Positions 58,580 to 64,000 of a stretch of DNA of 64,000 nucleotides are shown here, one piece after another. The stretch comes from Manduca sexta (lineage: Eukaryota > Arthropoda > Insecta > Lepidoptera > Sphingidae). The notes under the pieces were generated by a model. It saw only the letters and a program-made list of their open reading frames with translations, made no database searches and was not told where the DNA came from. Location: the NCBI RefSeq assembly GCF_014839805.1, contig NC_051123.1, positions 9,220,727-9,284,726 on the forward strand, written 5' to 3'. Positions within the stretch are counted from its first letter, which is position 1; every line of letters starts with the position of its first letter. Both the position numbers and the translations under genes were made by a program.

Positions 58580-60950
58580 CGACGCTTTGGATTTCGATAA
58601 TATTTAGTGTTTATTCTGTTTCGTTTGACTACGCATGTATATTGTATAAGAACTTCATTGGGCTAAATTTTAACTAGTAATAATACTTTTTGGAGCTAAT
58701 GTAAAAAATATGAAAAGAAATTATGTTCTAAATTTAAATTTCTTTATAGCTTAGGTACAGTCTAGAGTTGCACTCATAAAATGAATTAAATCAACATGGC
58801 GGCAGGGCGAATCGATTGAAGACGTGGCACATACATAAAGCTAATGTATAAAACCAATAAAGACTGCTGTTCAGTCCAAATAGTGTAATTCCCTCGATGG
58901 AATAGAAACATTTATTTGTCGTTCGGTTAAACACATTGCGCAGAGCACTTTTAAAGATGTATTTCGACTGTCCACGTAAAATAAATGTCTGCAGTTGCAT
59001 TTGATATTTATTTTTCCAATTTCTAGCTTTTGATCATTTTATAAGGACTTTACTATAGCCTATATAAAAGCTAAATAAATACTCTTATAGGTAAGTAGAT
59101 GAAATATTTAAAAACAAATAAAAATTGAAACTGTAAGTAATTTTTATATCATCAGTCATATCTGATAGCAAAAATAAATGAAGTTGAAGTACTCGTGGGC
59201 ACAGACAATAAGTGACATGAAGTATGACCGACACTGAGGACGTTTTCTAATGGAAGCAATTCACTAATGTTTAATTAAAAAGTATGACGGGTAAAACGCA
59301 ACTGTTTTTATTTGATCAATAAACATTTGCATTAATTCAGAATGCAATATGGCCACTGAATTATATATTTGTCCTTTTTGATGACATTTTAATGGAAGAA
59401 ATCAAATTAATGATATCAATGCTCATTGTTTTTTAGACTACAAACAGAACGAATGGCTTTATGAATTGTGATGCTCATGCCTAAAAATACCACGTTCAAT
59501 GAATCCTGCCAGCTGATTTACGAATTCGATATTTAAAATGCATGTATTGCCATGCCCAGCCATGCCATTCTTTATAAATAATCAGCATTAATTATAACGT
59601 GATTTGTAATGCTGGTTCGTTTAAACAGAAATTAATATTAAATTCCGAGTGATGTAACCTCGTCCCAGCATGAATGCATAGAGCAATAAAGATGATAACT
59701 TTGTTCAAGTGGAGTAATTGCACCGACGAACCACTTTTGTTTGCTATTCAGTGGAACACACTCCGCAGAGGTTTGCTATATTATTTTTAGAGTTGAGTAT
59801 GATATTTATCAAGTTGAGATCTTGTTATTTAAGTATTTTTATTAACGTAGAAGTATTTGTAAAGACTTTTGAATGTTTGTTTTATGTAAACACATAAACC
59901 CATAATGAAATTAGATAATTTAATGACAACTATTCTAAACAGAAAAAAAGCAAATTTAAAACCAATACATACAATAGGTGTTCTAATTTTAAACATTCGA
60001 AATTGATTAATTTACCATTGATTATAAAACATTAAAACCATTGACATATTATATTCTATAGACACGAACTCCCATATAAACTATTTGTTCAAAATCTGAA
60101 TTAAAATGGCAACCAAAACGTCACTGTTATAACCTATTTATTCACTTGAACAACAAATAATTTTACTTATTTGACTAATATTTTTTATTCAAATCCAGGT
60201 TTACACTTAGAATAGAGTTCTTATATCATGAGCGCCACTCCGTACACAACCACATTCTGTCAATATTGACCATACTAATATCAGTTTGAATGGATTGCAG
60301 TTCAATTCAGTTGAACACAGTAAATGTTCGGAACGCCAAATCGAGTACGTAGTACATATACATCGATGTTAAAAACACAATTTTAAATTTGTGCAAGACT
60401 GAAGCACGAAATTCTTTTAAAAAATAGTTGGGGATGACAATCGCAAAGAACATCGACCCGTTGGTAAGTGTATGTCACAATTTGAATGCATAAGAGCAGT
60501 AAGCTGCAAGTTACTTGGATAATGTAATATTCTCAATGGAATACAAACGTTTAGATTTACATTGAACAAGCTCTTTTATTATTCGTATGCATTATAAAAG
60601 TTAATGTGTCCGATCCATTAAGATAGGTAACTAAAGTAACAAAATTTCCCCATTTATCTGATAGGTAAAAGTCCATAGTTTAACACATTTTATAATAAGG
60701 CGGAGGTTAGCTTGGTTGTAAAATTTTCTGTAAACCATAATACTCATTATGAAATACTGCCTTTTACTCGCTTTTGCTCGGAATTAGGCTTGCTATCAAT
60801 ATTAAAAAAGAGTTTTGTAACAAGCCTACATCATTTTTCGAGATCCAATCCAATTGGCACAGCAGTTCATTCTTGAAAGCGCAACAGGCAATTAGTTTCG
60901 CTTTAATAGTTTGAACAATTTTTCCGTCTTTTTACTGTGTACGGTAGGAC
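58580..60950. other. Gene-poor stretch
   Basis: No repeat or exon recognised. Parts of 59160-59800 look low in repeats and could be regulatory, but nothing specific is visible. Confidence 0.4.
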
Positions 60951-60997
60951 TAGGGCTGCCATCCGTTTGGAATTCCCCGATTTGTCACAGTTTGCGC

Positions 60998-61016
60998 GGG
61001 GGGGGGGGGGGGGGGG
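60998..61016 (+). repeat. G19 homopolymer
   Basis: Nineteen consecutive G after GCGC. An uninterrupted run this long is error-prone and can form quadruplex DNA. Confidence 0.95.
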
Positions 61017-61382
61017 AGAACAGGGACGTCCGGCTGGACACTTCTGCTGTCAGGGGATATCCTATTTTTTGGTAGATAAGCGATTAAAGTAAATCTTCGT
61101 AAAAAAAAAAACATACTTTACAAATGAATAAAAATATAACTATGTTTTTATTTTTGTTACACACAATATTTTTTCAAAGGTGTCCGGGGAAAAACCCATA
61201 TTTCGCCCAAATATCCTGGATTTTTGCCGTGTTTTGGTCCTTTTTACTATCATTAAAGGTGAACCTTTAAAGGTCATGCATATAAGATGTTTTATATGTA
61301 TAGATATTCATTGCTGGAGCGTTTTTACGAGCGGAACGTTAACAGATTTATGTTCAGTTTACGTCCCAGTTTATATCTGAAT

Positions 61383-61628
61383 AGCCTTTGCTCGCGGCTT
61401 CACCCGCGTGAAGGAGTTTCCGAGATATTTTTTTCCGACTTACTTGATAAGTATCGTTATATTATGACCAAATTACACAAAATCCTTACAATTTGTAGCC
61501 TATGTGTTATTCTGATGTATAACCAATATTACTGTAATGTTTCATTCAAATCCGTTCAGTAGTTTTTTCGTGAAAGAGGAACAAACATACATACATCCAT
61601 CCTTTCGCATTTATGATATAAGTAGGAT
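61383..61628 (-). mobile_element. Helitron-like non-autonomous element
   Basis: AGCCTTTGCTCGCGGCTTCA...AATCCGTTCAGTAGTTTTTT...CATACATACATCCATCC...TCGCATTTATGATATAAGTAGGA. Same family as 52494-52752. Confidence 0.75.
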
Positions 61629-61987
61629 ATGTATGTCTAGGCGCGGTTACAGCCAACTTCTGTCGATAGTTTGAATTACTTCCAACAGAAAATATTTATA
61701 AATATCATCACATTGATTTAGTGCGCATACGTGCGTAAAATGTGTTATTTATTACGAGGATACGCTATTTCGATTGAAGCATCTAATACGGTGGGTTAGA
61801 GTGGTTATTTGCGTGGCAACACTCTCCCCGCGTTGATTTTAATATATTTATGTTTTCCTTTTAAAGAAACGTTCCTTCTTCTTTTATTGCTTGATTATGT
61901 AATGTTTTAATATATCATCTTCAAAAGATATCAATATGACTATGACTTCCAGGTCTAGTTATACAATTGTAAAAACCAAAAACAAAT

Positions 61988-62040
61988 ATACATCACGCAT
62001 TTATCCCCGAAGAAGTATGCTGAGGCGCAACCAGGGCAAT
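61988..62040 (-). repeat. SINE B reverse fragment
   Basis: ACATCACGCATTTATCCCCG is the reverse complement of the SINE B tail. Confidence 0.55.
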
Positions 62041-62099
62041 CGTTCTAATGATAATTAGATATTACACATATAACAACAGAGAAGCCGACAGGAATCAGG

Positions 62100-62460
62100 T
62101 TAAATGGACCCTTCGCCACTAGTACGGTTTATACCGACGGGTCCATATGGCCCGATACCTATCGGCTTCCCTTTCTGTAGAATGTCATTATCATTATAAC
62201 TACCTGCAGACAGCATTCATGCAACTCCTACCTATCTTTCTATTTGATTATTTTCGTTGCGGGATAATGACATATTAGTTTTCCCTGAGACTCGCCGAGC
62301 TTCACTGCTCGGTGTCATTAAATGCGTGCCACTGCTGATCCTGGCTTACAGGAGTTGTAGTGGTGGGTGTGAGGGCGGGAAAGTCTCGTGAAAATATAGT
62401 ACCTTTGTGTTGTGTCGAGTTTCCATTCCAAAAATTTCACCCTCCACCACTGCAGTCAGT
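62100..62460. mobile_element. hAT MITE of the 12959 family, split by the 166-bp repeat
   Basis: TCATTATCATTATAAC, GCAGACAGCATTCATGC, then the inserted 62222-62387 repeat, then GTTGTGTCGAGTTTCCATTC and CCACCACTG. The outer parts align with the uninterrupted 155-bp copy at 12959. Confidence 0.65.
62222..62387. repeat. 166-bp interspersed repeat, copy 2
   Basis: Same start, end and length as 1914-2079 with few differences. It sits in a hAT MITE at the CATTCATGC point. Confidence 0.8.
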
Positions 62461-62819
62461 CCGACAGAAATCCGTAAACAGATTTCCCCGTGTTAAAAAA
62501 AATCTACTCATCGTTTAATGGCCCTAAGTAACATAGTACGTGCACACAAGTACATTTTAAAACCTCTGCTACTGAATGAACTAACGCTTTGCGAGGAATT
62601 TGTAAATCCGAGCGAGAACCAACAATGTTGAGATAGAATCAAATGTGCGATGCAACGATTTTGTCAGCGGTTAAGGGTTAAAATGTTCCCTACAAGGGGT
62701 GTAATTTGATGGTAACACTTTTTTTAAATTTCGTATGTGATTTTATGAAAAAACACGTTATACATGGAATTAGATGGATATGTTGTAGAAGATAAGTATT
62801 GATGAAATCTGTTGGTAAA

Positions 62820-62872
62820 TAAAAAAAAAAATAATAATAATAAATAATAATAATAAAAATAATAAAAAATGA
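62820..62872 (+). repeat. (AAT)n microsatellite
   Basis: A run of A followed by imperfect AAT/AATAAA repeats. Confidence 0.9.
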
Positions 62873-64000
62873 TGCATACGCTCAGATGTTAAACAATATC
62901 AAATATAAATTAATCATTTTGATTTCTTACATCAAGCGCTAAACCATAAACTAAGTGTTCAAAATCAAATCGGCTGTATATTTGTGATGTACCTAGTTAT
63001 TTTTCAAAGATTAGGTCGCCAACCACAATCGACTAATCTTCAAAATTTCTATTGACTCCCCTAAGATAGATATCCTTCTCCAAAAATTTAATCTACTCTC
63101 AAGATAATGAACAAAGAATACATTCAAAAAGGCCATCCCGTAACAGTCGCGGTTGAGAGCCGAATTATATCAAATATCACAGAGCATGCACACCAATACA
63201 TACGAGTATTCAGACGAATATATCGCAAAAAGCATTCTCTAATACAGGCCGCAGTCCCATTTGTTCCCTTCAACATTTCTCTCTCGAATAGTTGAAACAT
63301 TTATCTAGTATTTTTTTTTATCGCTCGGCACACCGCCAGGGGGAGCTGGATACCCGTCCAACAGATTTCATTTCCTACGGGAAATGCGACAGATATCGCT
63401 AAGGGTCCATCCAACTTGATTATTATACAAGAAAAAGCTACGGAAGGAATGGAAAAACCGGCCTGTTTGCACGACTTGTTTTGTGAAGAACAATTTTAAT
63501 AAGAAGCTGTCTGTTTTAGTTGATGTTTTGGATTGGTCTTGTTTGTTTAATATTGTACACAACTTTGTAAAACAATGACTTGACTGTGAAATGCATTGGG
63601 CAAAGATTGATTGACACTATTTCGTTGCTTCTTTTAAAAATAGAATGTAAAGTATGAACAATGTATTTTTTTTTTTATTTTAGGCTATTACTAGAATTTT
63701 ATTACGTATTTGATGTTTGATGGTAAATGCAGATATCGCTGAACGAATTTCGAAGTTCTAGATTATCATAGCAACGTTTTATCCCGGAAACATATAAATT
63801 GGGACTTGTATTACGGCAATGACATTTGACGCGGGTCGAGCGACGAGCAAAACGTAGTAAAAATCTAAATAATTTATTAAATATTCCAATAATGACAATA
63901 GGAAGGAGTCCATATATACAACAGATACAAATACCAGGCGAGCATAACACAGAACTGGTTATTAGCCTAGTTAACGAACGGGCACGGAGCTCCCTTCGTC
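62873..64000. other. Right end of window, unassigned
   Basis: No coding exon, RNA gene or repeat was recognised in this stretch. Confidence 0.4.

Noticed and set aside
62820..62872. Possible CRISPR-like or satellite array
   Set aside because: Simple AAT microsatellite without spacers.

Overview
The window is eukaryotic nuclear DNA from an insect, very probably a moth or butterfly (Lepidoptera). It is AT-rich and has spliced genes with GT-AG introns. Its interspersed repeats look lepidopteran: two tRNA-derived SINE families, Helitron-like ends built on a CTAG...CGGCTTCGCCCGCG hairpin, maT (DD37D) mariner, hAT-type MITEs and tails of non-LTR retrotransposons. Host coding sequence is sparse. 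Apart from TE remnants, long open frames are mostly chance; real coding sequence had to be assembled from short exons whose reading phases agree across splice sites.

Genes, left to right. (1) 939-2284, minus: two phased exons of a ZNF511-like C2H2 zinc-finger protein, 5' part not found. (2) 2742-4883, minus: the last three phased exons of an unidentified gene, with one candidate upstream exon near 7.1-7.3 kb. (3) 9320-26523, plus: a complete 11-exon, 450-residue nucleoside diphosphatase of the GDA1/CD39 family (ENTPD5/6 type; Drosophila NTPase) with a type II signal anchor and all apyrase conserved regions. Its 7.1-kb second intron holds a minus-strand two-exon THAP-domain reading frame that has lost one zinc ligand. 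(4) 32132-37516, minus: a complete 9-coding-exon, 470-residue secreted protein of the transcobalamin/intrinsic factor-like family (Drosophila CG3556 type). Genes 3 and 4 converge tail to tail. (5) Near 39.9 kb, minus: a possible terminal exon of a gene lying to the right.

From about 40 kb to the end no convincing host coding exon was found. This part holds repeats, a nearly intact maT transposon (47041-48345) whose transposase frame is broken by two single-base losses, and, 40 bp away, a foldback element with about 170-bp arms of near identity. The rest is either one or more very large introns or intergenic sequence.

The main structural interest is in mobile DNA: a hAT element nested in another hAT element with both 8-bp target duplications readable; a seven-copy MITE family carrying inverted CCAAT-box motifs and an AATAAA, one copy of which supplies the nearest poly(A) signal after the NTPase stop; several elements split by later insertions; and a 30-bp minisatellite starting at a splice donor. 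No operon-like or clearly new biochemical system was seen.
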